Assembly (NCBI RefSeq): GCF_900636825.1
Contig: NZ_LR134318.1
Coordinates: 5,813,501 to 5,877,500, forward strand
Reading direction: 5' to 3'
Source: Pseudomonas fluorescens
GTDB lineage: Bacteria > Pseudomonadota > Gammaproteobacteria > Pseudomonadales > Pseudomonadaceae
Length of the DNA stretch: 64,000 bases
This document shows, one piece after another, positions 43,304 to 52,727 of the stretch (position 1 is its first letter; each line of letters starts with the position of its first letter). Under the pieces are notes generated by a model that was not told the origin of the DNA, ran no database searches, and saw nothing but the letters and a program-made list of their open reading frames with translations. Made by a program: the position numbers and the translations under genes.

Positions 43304-44044
43304 ATGCGCAAAGCGCTAGCACTCTCGCTGCTCGCCATTTTTCTCGGCGGCTGCGCCAGCGACCCTGCAGACCGTGACATCAGCGGCACCTGGATAAACC
43401 AGGTGGCGATCGATGCCGCCGCCAAGGGCGGTCCACTGCGCGAAGCCCTTCAGGCTTATGGTCCGAACCTGGAATGGGACGTCAATACCAAAGCCAGCCA
43501 AGCCCGCTACACCAACGGTTTTGAGAACGTCGAGGGACGGTTGCTGGGCGAACAGTCCGGCGCCTGGAAAGTCGACTTCTATGGCAGCTCCGCCAGTGAG
43601 CTGAAACGCGACGGCGCGCAATTGCAGCAAGCCGCCAGCGAGAACGAACCGGAACAATTGTTCAGCCGTGCGCAGATTGCCGTGCCGGAAGGCGCGCCGA
43701 TTGGTGCAAGCTTTGAACGCGCCTTGTATTCGGCCTATCTGGGTGGCGACTGGAAAATCGCCAGCGGTCAGGGCGAAGGCAACACCGTACAGTTCCAGGC
43801 CGACGGCCAAGTGACCGGTCTGCCGGGCGTTGATCGTTATGCCTTGTGTCTGGCGGGCGATTGCGCCTCCATGAGCAATGGCAACGACAGCATGTGGTTG
43901 CAACTTAACGGCCAAGGCAATAACTGGATCTTTGTACGCAAGGGCAAAGAACTGGAGATCTTGCAGGCGGTGAATGCCGCGCTGGCGGATGAACAGCCGC
44001 AGTTCGCTGCAGGTGAGCGCAAGTGGTTGCTGGAAAAACAGTAA
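43304..44044 (+). CDS. Lipoprotein of unknown function
   Basis: 246 residues with a type II signal (FLGGC lipobox, Cys at about 17), then mostly beta-rich sequence. I see no catalytic motif. An SGTWINQVAI segment after the lipobox and two lipocalin-like SGAWKVDFYGSS / GGDWKIASGQGEG repeats suggest a small barrel of two related halves; this is inference. AAGGA precedes the ATG. It sits in the position of the hypothetical gene after PA5339 of P. aeruginosa. Confidence 0.75.
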   Translation: MRKALALSLLAIFLGGCASDPADRDISGTWINQVAIDAAAKGGPLREALQAYGPNLEWDVNTKASQARYTNGFENVEGRLLGEQSGAWKVDFYGSSASELKRDGAQLQQAASENEPEQLFSRAQIAVPEGAPIGASFERALYSAYLGGDWKIASGQGEGNTVQFQADGQVTGLPGVDRYALCLAGDCASMSNGNDSMWLQLNGQGNNWIFVRKGKELEILQAVNAALADEQPQFAAGERKWLLEKQ

Positions 44045-44052
44045 CCCAATGA

Positions 44053-44128
44053 AAAGATCGCAACCTTCGGCAGCTCCTGCTTTGGAATGCATTTTCCTGC
44101 AGGAGCTGCCGAAGGCCGCGATCTTTTG
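44053..44128. repeat. REP doublet, short
   Basis: Tail-to-tail arms AAAGATCGCAACCTTCGGC and GCCGAAGGCCGCGATCTTTT fill the gap between two convergent genes. Confidence 0.85.
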
Positions 44129-44131
44129 CTT

Positions 44132-44986
44132 TTAGCGACCTTCAAGGATCGCCGCGTAGCCTTCGCGATAACTCGGATATTTCGGCACCCAACCCAAGGC
44201 TTTCGCCCGCGCATTGCTGCAGCGTTTGCTGCCAGTGCGACGCACGCTGGCATCTTCTGCCCATTCAGTGACACCCAGGTAATCGCGCAACCAACCTACA
44301 ACTTCGGCCAACGGCGCTGGCGCATCGTCAACCCCGATATAAAGCTGCTCCAGCTTCACGCCCTGACGGTCTTGTTCCAAAAGAAACGCCAGTAACCCCG
44401 CCGCGTCATCCGCATGGATCCGATTGCCATACAGCGGCGGCTCGACCGCGACGCGATAACCGCGACGCACCTGGGTCAATAGCCATTCGCGGCCCGGGCC
44501 ATAGATACCGGTCAGACGCAGCACGCTCGCGGGAATGCCGCTATTGAGCGCGACCTGCTCCGCTTCGAGCATCAAGCGCCCCGAATAACCAGCGGCAACC
44601 GTCTCGGAAGTCTCATCAACCCAGGCACCGTCCTGCTGTCCGTAGACGCTGCTGCTGGAGACGAAAATCAATCGTTCGGGTGCCTGGCCGTAATCGCCCA
44701 ACCAGCTCAGGACATTCTGCAACCCCTGCACATAAGCCTTTCGATATCCCTCTTCATCGTGATCGGTGGCGGCCGCGCAATACACCAGATAATCCACAGC
44801 GCCCACCGGCCAGGTCGCCGGGCATTCCTCATTGAACAGGTCGCCGGCTACGCCGATCACACCCTCCGGTAGCTTGGCAACGTCCCGGCGCAGGCCGTGA
44901 ACACTCCAACCGGCGGCCAGCAATTGCGTGGCCAGACGACTGCCGACATCGCCACAACCGGCTATCAAAACAGAAGGCGCGGACAT
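44132..44986 (-). CDS. NAD(P)-binding SDR-type oxidoreductase (YeeZ-like)
   Basis: 284 residues, extended-SDR/epimerase Rossmann fold. VLIAGCGDVGSRLATQLLAAG at the N-terminus is the dinucleotide motif. SSSSVYG is present, but the usual YxxxK catalytic pair is not clear (the site reads YSGRLMLEAE), as in the YeeZ/atypical SDR5 group. The substrate is unknown. GGGAG lies seven bases before the ATG. It ends at the REP doublet and is divergent from exbB. Confidence 0.82.
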   Translation of the reverse strand: MSAPSVLIAGCGDVGSRLATQLLAAGWSVHGLRRDVAKLPEGVIGVAGDLFNEECPATWPVGAVDYLVYCAAATDHDEEGYRKAYVQGLQNVLSWLGDYGQAPERLIFVSSSSVYGQQDGAWVDETSETVAAGYSGRLMLEAEQVALNSGIPASVLRLTGIYGPGREWLLTQVRRGYRVAVEPPLYGNRIHADDAAGLLAFLLEQDRQGVKLEQLYIGVDDAPAPLAEVVGWLRDYLGVTEWAEDASVRRTGSKRCSNARAKALGWVPKYPSYREGYAAILEGR

Positions 44987-45174
44987 CAGAAAACTCCCAT
45001 CGGAAAGGTAAAGACTAGCTCTGGCACAGGACGAACGGCTAGCAATGAAGGAAAAAAAGTTACTCTATTACTTTTGTTAACAAGAATTACTTGCAATAAT
45101 GCACGCCACTTTTGTTCTCGGCCTCACGAGGCCTGGAAGAGCAACAACGTTTTTCTATCTCAGGTCCGGCCAGC

Positions 45175-46128
45175 ATGACACGTAATCAAACTCCCGCTTC
45201 GCCAACCAATCGACCTCGCGCCTGGAGCGCAGTGGCGGCTTTGTTGTTCAGCCTGATGCTGGCGCCAACCGCCGCATTCGCTGACGCTCAGGCCCCGACC
45301 ACGCCAGCCGCTACCGAACAAAGCTCAGCGGCCGCCGCGCCAGCTGCACCGGCTGCTACCGATCCGGTGCAGGCCGTGCAACCTGTCGACGCACCTGAAG
45401 TCCTCGAAGCCGACAACAGCCTGGGCATGGCCCACGACCTGTCGCCATGGGGCATGTATCAGAACGCCGACATCATCGTGAAAATCGTGATGATCGGTCT
45501 GGCCATCGCTTCGATCATTACCTGGACCATCTGGATCGCCAAAGGGTTCGAGCTGATGGGCGCCAAGCGCCGTCTGCGTGGCGAGATCGCCGCGCTGAAA
45601 AAAGCCACCACTCTTAAAGAAGCCAGCGCTACCGCGGGTAAGGAAGGCACCCTCGCCAACCTGCTCGTCCACGATGCGCTGGAAGAGATGCGCCTGTCGG
45701 TCAACAGCCGGGAGAAAGAAGGCATCAAGGAACGCGTCAGCTTCCGTCTCGAGCGCCTCGTCGCCGCCTGCGGTCGCAACATGAGCAGCGGCACCGGCGT
45801 GCTTGCCACCATCGGTTCCACCGCGCCGTTCGTCGGCCTGTTCGGTACCGTCTGGGGGATCATGAACTCGTTCATCGGCATCGCCAAAACCCAGACCACC
45901 AACCTTGCCGTCGTAGCGCCAGGTATCGCCGAAGCGCTGCTGGCCACTGCACTGGGTCTGGTGGCTGCGATTCCTGCCGTGGTGATCTACAACGTTTTCG
46001 CCCGCTCCATCGCCGGCTACAAGGCGCAGGTTTCCGATGCCTCGGCAGAAGTCCTGCTGCTGGTCAGCCGCGATCTCGACCACCAGCCTGAGCGCAGCTC
46101 GCAGCCGCACATGGTTAAAGTGGGGTAA
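45175..46128 (+). CDS. exbB: TonB-system energiser ExbB, with signal peptide and N-terminal extension
   Basis: 317 residues. An N-terminal signal-like segment (AVAALLFSLMLAPTAAFAD) and an Ala/Pro-rich periplasmic extension to about residue 80 precede the three-TM ExbB core: TM1 around IIVKIVMIGLAIASIITWTIW, and TM2/TM3 in the GTGVLATIGSTAPFVGLFGTV and ALLATALGLVAAIPAVVIYN regions. This long form is typical of pseudomonads. With ExbD it converts proton flow into TonB energy for outer-membrane uptake. The 188 bp upstream are AT-rich near 45050-45110, but I could not match a Fur box. Confidence 0.94.
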   Translation: MTRNQTPASPTNRPRAWSAVAALLFSLMLAPTAAFADAQAPTTPAATEQSSAAAAPAAPAATDPVQAVQPVDAPEVLEADNSLGMAHDLSPWGMYQNADIIVKIVMIGLAIASIITWTIWIAKGFELMGAKRRLRGEIAALKKATTLKEASATAGKEGTLANLLVHDALEEMRLSVNSREKEGIKERVSFRLERLVAACGRNMSSGTGVLATIGSTAPFVGLFGTVWGIMNSFIGIAKTQTTNLAVVAPGIAEALLATALGLVAAIPAVVIYNVFARSIAGYKAQVSDASAEVLLLVSRDLDHQPERSSQPHMVKVG

Positions 46129-46134
46129 TCGGCC

Positions 46135-46563
46135 ATGGGCCTGCATTTGAAAGAAGGCGCAGACGACGATCTGGCCGAGAACCACGAAATCAACGTTACG
46201 CCGTTCATCGACGTGATGCTGGTGCTGTTGATCATCTTCATGGTGGCTGCGCCGTTGGCAACTGTGGACATCAAAGTCGATCTGCCGGCCTCGACCGCCA
46301 AACCGGCGCCACGGCCAGAGAAACCGGTGTTTCTCAGCGTCAAGGCTGACCAGCGCCTGTTCATCGGCGAAGACGAAGTGAAGCCGGAAACCCTCGGCGC
46401 TTTCCTCGATGCCAAGACTCAGGGCAAGAAAGACACCACGATCTTCTTCCAGGCCGATAAAGGCGTGGATTACGGAGACCTGATGAGCGTGATGGATAAC
46501 CTGCGCGCCGCCGGTTACCTGAAGGTCGGTCTGGTGGGTCTTGAGACGGCAGCCAAGAAATGA
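46135..46563 (+). CDS. exbD: TonB-system protein ExbD
   Basis: 142 residues, one N-terminal TM (TPFIDVMLVLLIIFMVAAPL) with the essential Asp in FIDVMLV, then a periplasmic domain. Six bases after exbB; its stop overlaps the tonB start by four bases (ATGA), indicating coupled translation. Confidence 0.95.
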   Translation: MGLHLKEGADDDLAENHEINVTPFIDVMLVLLIIFMVAAPLATVDIKVDLPASTAKPAPRPEKPVFLSVKADQRLFIGEDEVKPETLGAFLDAKTQGKKDTTIFFQADKGVDYGDLMSVMDNLRAAGYLKVGLVGLETAAKK

Positions 46564-47306
46564 TCACGACGCGCCATAAGCTGACGCGTTACAGCGGTAG
46601 CCTGGCCGTTGTGCTGGGCGTGCATGCGCTGGCCATCGCGCTGGCGCTGAACTGGACCGCCCGCCCGCCCATCGAATTGCCGCCACAGGCAATGATGGTC
46701 GAGTTGGCTCCGCTGCCTGCCCCGCCACCGCCGGCACCGCCGAAAGTCGTCACACCGCCGCAGCCACCGGCTCCGGTTGAAGAGCTGCCGATCCCGAAAC
46801 TGGCCGAAGCACCGAAAGCGGAAATCGCGGTGCCGAAACCCAAGCCGAAGCCAAAGCCTAAACCGCCGAAGCCGGTCGAGAAGAAGCTGCCTGATCCGCC
46901 GAAGGAAAAACCTTCGGAGGAAAAACCCGCCGACACGCAACCGACGCAGGCACCCACGGAGAAATCCGCTCAGCCTGCGCCGGGCCCGTCGCCTGCGACG
47001 GTTGCCGCGAAAGCCAGTTGGCAAGGCTCCCTGCTGGCGCACTTGGCGAAGTACAAGAAGTACCCGGACAGCGCGCGGCAGAGGGGCAAGGAAGGCCTGA
47101 ATCGTCTGCGGTTCGTAGTCGATGGCGAAGGTAATGTGCTGTCGTTCGAACTGGTGGGCCGCTCCGGCAACGCCGATCTGGACCGGGCTACCCTGGAAAT
47201 GATCCGCCGCGCCCAACCGCTGCCCAAGCCACCGGCCGAGATGCTCAACAACGGCTCCATCGAAATTGTTGCGCCGTTTGTTTACTCGCTGGACCGTCGC
47301 CGTTAA
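46560..47306 (+). CDS. tonB: Energy transducer TonB
   Basis: 248 residues. N-terminal TM anchor (LAVVLGVHALAIALALNW, with the ExbB-facing His), a long Pro/Lys/Glu-rich spacer (about 45-150, repeated PKPKP) that spans the periplasm, and the C-terminal TonB domain (YPDSARQRGKEGLNRLRFVV). It transmits energy to siderophore and B12 receptors. Final gene of exbB-exbD-tonB. Confidence 0.95.
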   Translation: MITTRHKLTRYSGSLAVVLGVHALAIALALNWTARPPIELPPQAMMVELAPLPAPPPPAPPKVVTPPQPPAPVEELPIPKLAEAPKAEIAVPKPKPKPKPKPPKPVEKKLPDPPKEKPSEEKPADTQPTQAPTEKSAQPAPGPSPATVAAKASWQGSLLAHLAKYKKYPDSARQRGKEGLNRLRFVVDGEGNVLSFELVGRSGNADLDRATLEMIRRAQPLPKPPAEMLNNGSIEIVAPFVYSLDRRR

Positions 47307-47321
47307 GCAACACCGCAATAC

Positions 47322-47412
47322 CTGTGGGAGCTGGCTTGCCAGCGATAGCGGTGTGTCAGAGAAGGATTTATTGGCTGACCCACCGCTATCGCTGGCAAGC
47401 CAGCTCCCACAA
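47322..47412. repeat. Inverted repeat, GTGGGAGCTGGCTTGCCAGCGATAG family
   Basis: Two long mirror arms (TGTGGGAGCTGGCTTGCCAGCG...ACCGCTATCGCTGGCAAGCC...) directly after tonB. This is a third repeat family, related to the GTGGGAGCGAGCC type. Confidence 0.9.
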
Positions 47413-47441
47413 GGTTCTTCGCCAGCCGAGAGAACCAAGCC

Positions 47442-47466
47442 AAAAGGGCACCGAAAGGTGCCTTTT
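47442..47466 (+). terminator. Probable terminator after exbBD-tonB
   Basis: AAAAGGGCACC-GAAA-GGTGCCTTTT hairpin, about 135 bases downstream of the tonB stop and beyond the repeat. Confidence 0.7.
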
Positions 47467-47584
47467 GCGTATCTGCCAGCGGCAAACCGAGCTCGACCGG
47501 TGTCGCACTCCGCCCTCAGTCTGATAACGTGCGTCTATCGATTGCAGCCGGTATGCTTGGCCCGCATCTTCATGGACGCTTGCT

Positions 47585-48514
47585 ATGACCCTCACAGAAT
47601 TACGCTACATCGTTACCCTCGCCCAAGAGCAGCATTTTGGCCATGCCGCCGAACGTTGCCACGTCAGTCAGCCGACGCTGTCGGTGGGCGTGAAGAAACT
47701 TGAAGACGAACTCGGTGTGCTGATTTTCGAGCGCAGCAAAAGCGCCGTGCGCCTGACCCCGGTCGGCGAAGGAATCGTTGCCCAGGCGCAAAAGGTTCTG
47801 GAACAGGCCCAAGGCATTCGCGAACTGGCCCAGGCCGGCAAGAACCAGCTCACCGCCCCACTGAAAGTCGGCGCGATCTACACTGTCGGCCCATACCTGT
47901 TCCCGCATCTGATTCCACAACTGCACCGGGTCGCCCCGCAGATGCCGTTGTACATCGAAGAAAATTTTACCCACGTGCTGCGCGACAAACTGCGCAACGG
48001 CGAGCTCGACGCGATCATCATCGCACTGCCGTTCAACGAAGCCGATGTACTGACCCTGCCGCTGTACGATGAGCCGTTCTATGTACTGATGCCGGCGCAG
48101 CACCCGTGGACCAAGAAAGAATCCATCGACGCTGGTCTGCTCAACGACAAGAGCCTGTTGCTGCTCGGCGAAGGTCACTGCTTCCGCGATCAAGTGCTGG
48201 AAGCCTGTCCGACCCTGACCAAGGGCAACGACGGCGCCAAGCACACCACGGTCGAATCCAGTTCGCTGGAAACCATTCGGCACATGGTTGCGTCCGGCCT
48301 CGGCATCTCGATCCTGCCGTTGTCGGCGGTCGATAGCCATCACTACGCTCCGGGCGTGATCGAAGTCCGCCCGCTGTCGCCGCCGGTGCCCTTCCGCACT
48401 GTGGCCATCGCCTGGCGCGCCAGCTTCCCGCGGCCGAAAGCCATCGAGATTCTCGCCGACTCCATTCGCCTGTGTTCGGTGGCCAAGCCCCCCGCACCGG
48501 TTACAGCCGGTTAA
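47585..48514 (+). CDS. oxyR: Peroxide-sensing LysR regulator OxyR
   Basis: 309 residues. Winged HTH (HVSQPTLSVGVKKLEDELGV) and a regulatory domain with the redox pair C199 (GEGHCF) and C208 (LEACPT) at the canonical spacing, which forms the activating disulphide on H2O2 exposure. It controls katB, ahp and related genes. The ribosome site is weak. recG begins nine bases after the stop, the conserved oxyR-recG operon of pseudomonads. Confidence 0.96.
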   Translation: MTLTELRYIVTLAQEQHFGHAAERCHVSQPTLSVGVKKLEDELGVLIFERSKSAVRLTPVGEGIVAQAQKVLEQAQGIRELAQAGKNQLTAPLKVGAIYTVGPYLFPHLIPQLHRVAPQMPLYIEENFTHVLRDKLRNGELDAIIIALPFNEADVLTLPLYDEPFYVLMPAQHPWTKKESIDAGLLNDKSLLLLGEGHCFRDQVLEACPTLTKGNDGAKHTTVESSSLETIRHMVASGLGISILPLSAVDSHHYAPGVIEVRPLSPPVPFRTVAIAWRASFPRPKAIEILADSIRLCSVAKPPAPVTAG

Positions 48515-48523
48515 GCGAGCGTC

Positions 48524-50599
48524 ATGACTGAGCTGTCGCAGGTGTCGGTGACGGCACTCAAGGGTGTCGGCGAAGCCATGGCCGAAAAGCTGGCGAAGGT
48601 CGGCCTGGAGAATCTTCAGGACGTGTTGTTCCACCTGCCGCTACGCTATCAGGATCGCACCCGCGTGGTGCCGATCGGCCATTTGCGGCCGGGACAAGAC
48701 GCCGTGGTCGAAGGCACCGTGAGCGGTGCCGACGTGGTCATGGGGCGGCGCCGCAGTCTCGTCGTCCGCTTGCAGGATGGCACCGGCGGCCTGAGTCTGC
48801 GCTTTTATCATTTCAGCAATGCGCAGAAAGAAGGCCTCAAGCGCGGCACGCGGGTGCGCTGCTACGGCGAAGCCCGGCCCGGCGCGTCGGGTCTGGAGAT
48901 CTATCATCCGGAATACCGCGCGATCACCGGCGACGAACCGCCGCCGGTGGACGAAACCCTGACCCCGGTCTACCCGCTCACCGAAGGCCTGACTCAGCAA
49001 CGCCTGCGTCAGTTGTGCATGCAGACTCTGACGCTGCTCAAACCGAACACCCTTCCAGACTGGCTGCCAACCGAACTGGCGCGCGACTATCAACTGGCGC
49101 CTCTGGCCGATGCAATCCGCTACCTGCACAACCCGCCCGCCGATGCCGACGTCGATGAACTCGCCCTAGGGCATCACTGGGCCCAGCATCGCCTCGCCTT
49201 TGAAGAACTGCTGACCCATCAACTGTCGCAACAACGTCTGCGCGAAAGCATGCGTTCGCTACGCGCGCCAGCCATGCCGAAAGCCACGAAGCTGCCGCCG
49301 AAATACTTGAAGAACCTGGGCTTCAACCCGACCGGTGCCCAACAGCGCGTCGGCAATGAAATCGCCTACGACCTCAGCCAGCACGAACCGATGCTGCGGC
49401 TGATTCAAGGCGACGTTGGCGCGGGTAAAACCGTGGTCGCCGCACTCGCTGCGTTACAGGCGTTGGAGGCCGGTTATCAAGTCGCGCTGATGGCGCCGAC
49501 CGAGATCCTCGCTGAGCAACACTTCATCACCTTCAAGCGCTGGCTCGAACCGCTGGGCATCGAGGTCGCGTGGCTGGCCGGCAAGCTCAAGGGCAAGAAC
49601 CGCGTTGCCGCGCTGGAACAAATCGCCAGCGGCACACCGATGGTGGTCGGCACTCATGCGCTGTTTCAGGACGAAGTGCAGTTCAAGAACCTCGCGCTGG
49701 TGATCATCGACGAACAGCACCGCTTCGGCGTGCAGCAACGCCTGGCGCTGCGGCAGAAAGGCGTCGGCGGGCGCATGTGCCCGCATCAGCTGATCATGAC
49801 CGCCACGCCGATTCCACGGACGCTGGCGATGAGTGCCTACGCCGACCTCGACACCTCGATCCTCGACGAACTTCCGCCCGGGCGAACGCCGGTCAACACC
49901 GTACTGGTCACCGACACGCGTCGCGTCGAAGTGATTGAGCGCGTGCGCAGCGCTTGCGCCGAAGGCCGTCAGGCCTACTGGGTGTGCACGCTGATCGAGG
50001 AATCCGAAGAGCTGACCTGCCAGGCTGCCGAAACCACGTTTGAAGACCTCACGCTCGCCCTCGGCGAACTGAAAGTCGGGTTGATTCACGGACGCATGAA
50101 ACCCGTCGAGAAGGCCGCCGTGATGGCCGAATTCAAGGCCGGCAACCTGCAACTGCTGGTCGCCACCACAGTGATCGAAGTCGGCGTCGACGTACCCAAC
50201 GCCAGCCTGATGATCATCGAAAACCCCGAGCGCCTTGGCCTCGCGCAACTGCACCAGTTGCGCGGCCGCGTTGGCCGAGGCAGTGCCGCCAGTCATTGCG
50301 TGCTGCTCTATCATCCGCCGCTGTCGCAGATCGGTCGTCAGCGCCTGGGCATCATGCGCGAAACCAACGACGGTTTCGTCATCGCCGAAAAGGATCTGGA
50401 ACTGCGCGGCCCCGGCGAAATGCTTGGCACTCGCCAGACTGGTCTTCTGCAATTCAAGGTTGCCGACCTCATGCGCGATGCCGATTTACTACCCGCCGTC
50501 CGCGACGCCGCGCAAGCCCTCCTGGAGCGCTGGCCGACCCACGTCAGCCCGTTGCTCGACCGCTGGTTGCGCCATGGGCAGCAATACGGCCAAGTGTGA
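48524..50599 (+). CDS. recG: ATP-dependent DNA helicase RecG
   Basis: 691 residues. N-terminal wedge/OB domain (about 1-260), Walker A GDVGAGKT, motif II in IIDEQHRFGVQQR, motif III TATPIPRT, and motif VI QLRGRVGRG followed by the TRG-type C-terminus (MRETNDGFVIAEKDLELRGPGE). It reverses stalled forks and branches Holliday junctions. Cotranscribed with oxyR. Confidence 0.97.
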   Translation: MTELSQVSVTALKGVGEAMAEKLAKVGLENLQDVLFHLPLRYQDRTRVVPIGHLRPGQDAVVEGTVSGADVVMGRRRSLVVRLQDGTGGLSLRFYHFSNAQKEGLKRGTRVRCYGEARPGASGLEIYHPEYRAITGDEPPPVDETLTPVYPLTEGLTQQRLRQLCMQTLTLLKPNTLPDWLPTELARDYQLAPLADAIRYLHNPPADADVDELALGHHWAQHRLAFEELLTHQLSQQRLRESMRSLRAPAMPKATKLPPKYLKNLGFNPTGAQQRVGNEIAYDLSQHEPMLRLIQGDVGAGKTVVAALAALQALEAGYQVALMAPTEILAEQHFITFKRWLEPLGIEVAWLAGKLKGKNRVAALEQIASGTPMVVGTHALFQDEVQFKNLALVIIDEQHRFGVQQRLALRQKGVGGRMCPHQLIMTATPIPRTLAMSAYADLDTSILDELPPGRTPVNTVLVTDTRRVEVIERVRSACAEGRQAYWVCTLIEESEELTCQAAETTFEDLTLALGELKVGLIHGRMKPVEKAAVMAEFKAGNLQLLVATTVIEVGVDVPNASLMIIENPERLGLAQLHQLRGRVGRGSAASHCVLLYHPPLSQIGRQRLGIMRETNDGFVIAEKDLELRGPGEMLGTRQTGLLQFKVADLMRDADLLPAVRDAAQALLERWPTHVSPLLDRWLRHGQQYGQV

Positions 50600-50679
50600 G
50601 CATGGTCGCAGTTTCTGACAGAACCTTCTGAACAAGCTGGTTATACTCCTGCCCATTGTTCCAAAAACGGATACAGACC

Positions 50680-52080
50680 ATGACTGACGCAGCTCTCGCC
50701 CCCGAACTCCCGCACGCACCGTCTGTGATTCGGCTGTTGCTCGGCAAGCTGGGTATCGCCTACGAAGAAGTGCTCGACCACCACGGCCTCAATCCTTCGC
50801 GCAAGGTGCAAGCCGTGTTGCTGGACGACGCCGTGGGCGCGCTGATGGTGCTGTTTGCGCAGAGCCAGTTGCTGGATCTCAATCGTCTCGCCGAACTGAC
50901 CGGGCGCCGCCTCACCGCGGTGCCCACCGAGCGCCTGGAAAAGATGCTCGGCAAACACAATCTGAGCCTGCTGCCGGGTTTGCCAGCGCTGACCAGTTCG
51001 CCGTGCCTGTATGAAGAAAGCCTGCTGCGCGAGCCGAAGCTGCTGATCAACTCCGGCGAGCCGGGCGTGCTGCTGGAAATCTCCAGTGAAGACTTCAAGT
51101 CGATGCTGACCAAGGCCAGCGCCGCCAACTTCGGCGAAGCCCTGAGCAGCATCCGTCCCAACCTTGACCGCCCGGACGATGACCGCGAGGAAATCACCCA
51201 GGCCGTGCAGGCGTTCACCGCGCGGCGCATTCAGCAACGTCTGGAAGCGACCATCGAGATTCCGCCGCTGGCCGAGACTGCACAAAAAATCATCAAGCTA
51301 CGCGTTGATCCGAACGCCACCATCGACGACATCACCGGCGTGGTCGAAACCGACCCGGCACTGGCTGCACAAGTGGTGAGCTGGGCGGCGTCGCCGTACT
51401 ACGCCTCGCCGGGCAAGATTCGTTCGGTGGAAGATGCGATCGTCCGCGTGCTCGGTTTCGATCTGGTGATCAACCTCGCGCTGGGCCTGGCTCTCGGTAA
51501 AACCCTGAGCCTGCCGAAAGACCACCCGCAACACACCACGCCTTACTGGCAGCAGTCGATCTACACCGCCGCCGTCATCGAAGGCCTGACCCGCGCCATG
51601 CCGCGCGCCCAGCGCCCGGAAGCCGGCCTGACCTATCTGGCCGGTCTGCTGCATAACTTCGGTTATCTGCTGCTGGCCCACGTGTTCCCGCCGCACTTCT
51701 CGCTGATCTGCCGTCACCTGGAGGTCAACCCGCACCTGTGCCACAGCTACATCGAGCAACACCTGCTCGGTATCAGCCGCGAACAGATCGGCTCGTGGCT
51801 GATGCGCTACTGGGACATGCCCGATGAGCTGGCCACCGCCCTGCGCTTCCAGCACGACCCAAGCTACGACGGCGCCTACGCCGAATACCCGAACCTCGTC
51901 TGCCTGGCCGTACGCCTGCTGCGCAGCCGCGGCATCGGCTCCGGCCCCGACGAAGACATCCCCGACGCCCTGCTCGACCGCGTCGGCCTGAGCCGCGAAA
52001 AAGCCAACGACGTCGTCAGCAAAGTCCTCGAAGCCGAAGTCCTGCTGCGCGAACTGGCTTCGCAGTTCAGCCAGGCCTGA
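50680..52080 (+). CDS. YbaK-like tRNA-deacylase domain fused to HDOD domain
   Basis: 466 residues. The N-terminal ~150 residues have YbaK/prolyl-tRNA-editing-type sequence (IRLLLGKLGIAYEEVLDHH, KVQAVLLDDAVGALMVL). The central ~185-390 is an HDOD domain (IPPLAETAQKIIKLRVDPNATIDDITGVVETDPALAAQVV, AGLLHNFGYLLLAH) resembling HD hydrolases but lacking a full metal set. HDOD proteins are usually signalling scaffolds. The pairing is common in pseudomonads, but its function is unknown. ATG 50680 gives the family start. Located after recG, like PA5346. Confidence 0.85.
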   Translation: MTDAALAPELPHAPSVIRLLLGKLGIAYEEVLDHHGLNPSRKVQAVLLDDAVGALMVLFAQSQLLDLNRLAELTGRRLTAVPTERLEKMLGKHNLSLLPGLPALTSSPCLYEESLLREPKLLINSGEPGVLLEISSEDFKSMLTKASAANFGEALSSIRPNLDRPDDDREEITQAVQAFTARRIQQRLEATIEIPPLAETAQKIIKLRVDPNATIDDITGVVETDPALAAQVVSWAASPYYASPGKIRSVEDAIVRVLGFDLVINLALGLALGKTLSLPKDHPQHTTPYWQQSIYTAAVIEGLTRAMPRAQRPEAGLTYLAGLLHNFGYLLLAHVFPPHFSLICRHLEVNPHLCHSYIEQHLLGISREQIGSWLMRYWDMPDELATALRFQHDPSYDGAYAEYPNLVCLAVRLLRSRGIGSGPDEDIPDALLDRVGLSREKANDVVSKVLEAEVLLRELASQFSQA

Positions 52081-52089
52081 AACGCATCA

Positions 52090-52150
52090 CGGGCAAGCCC
52101 CACTCCCACAAGATCGACACAATCCCTGTGGGAGCGGGCTTGCCCGCGAT
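52090..52150. repeat. Inverted repeat, GTGGGAGCGGGCTTGCCCGCGAT family
   Basis: Left arm CGGGCAAGCCCCACTCCCACA and right arm TGTGGGAGCGGGCTTGCCCGCG with a loop of about 20 bases. Confidence 0.85.
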
Positions 52151-52183
52151 GAACCCAACTCGGTTTCCTGGATGTACTGAACC

Positions 52184-52318
52184 CCTGTGGCGAGGGAGCT
52201 TGCTCCCGCTCGACTGCGCAGCAGTCGCAAAACCAGCCAACAAGATAGGCCTGACACAACAAGGCCTCAGGGTTCAGGGCCGCTCCGCAGCCCAGCGGGA
52301 GCAAGCTCCCTCGCCACA
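52184..52318. repeat. Inverted repeat, TGTGGCGAGGGAGCTTGCTCCCGCT family
   Basis: Long mirror arms (CTGTGGCGAGGGAGCTTGC... and ...GCAAGCTCCCTCGCCACA) about 85 bases apart, with a further CGACTGCGCAGCAGTCG palindrome inside the left side. Confidence 0.88.
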
Positions 52319-52343
52319 AAAGCTCTTCTCATCAAGACTCGGC

Positions 52344-52727
52344 TCAAGCCTTAGGCTTGGCCTTCCTCGGCTTCAAATATTTCATCAACCCCTGAAACCA
52401 CATCACCAGCGCCGGATTACCCTTGAGCTGAATCGACTTGTCCTGAATCCCCTGCATAAACGCCAACTGCTTGTTCTTCGCCTGCATCGTGGCAAAGCCA
52501 TAACCCGCATCTTTAAACGCAATCGCAAACGCCGGCTCCGCCACCACGCCAGACTTGCTGGTGATGCGCTGATCCTTCACCACGAAATGCCGCGCCACTT
52601 TCCCATCCAGCGTCTGCAGCTGAAACACCAGATCCTTATCACCCAACTGCTGCTGGAACGCAGGATTTGTCCGACTGGCCTTGCCCATCAACAAACCCAT
52701 CATCCACAGAAGAAAACGAAATTTCAT
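52344..52727 (-). CDS. SCP2-like hypothetical protein with N-terminal hydrophobic segment
   Basis: 127 residues. A short hydrophobic N-terminus (FRFLLWMMGLLMG) precedes a domain with the feel of SCP2 sterol-carrier proteins (VFQLQTLDGKVARHFVVKDQRITSKSG, FAIAFKDAGYGFATM, GNPALVMWFQGLMKYLKP), a fold that binds lipid-like ligands. The assignment is by pattern only. The C-terminus is Lys/Pro-rich. ATG 52727 (GAGG eight bases upstream) is chosen over the GTG two codons earlier. It is the last backbone gene before the accessory region and fits PA5347 in position. Confidence 0.7.
   Translation of the reverse strand: MKFRFLLWMMGLLMGKASRTNPAFQQQLGDKDLVFQLQTLDGKVARHFVVKDQRITSKSGVVAEPAFAIAFKDAGYGFATMQAKNKQLAFMQGIQDKSIQLKGNPALVMWFQGLMKYLKPRKAKPKA

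Noticed and set aside
45040..45174. Fur box upstream of exbB
   Set aside because: The region is AT-rich, but no stretch matches the 19-base Fur consensus convincingly.
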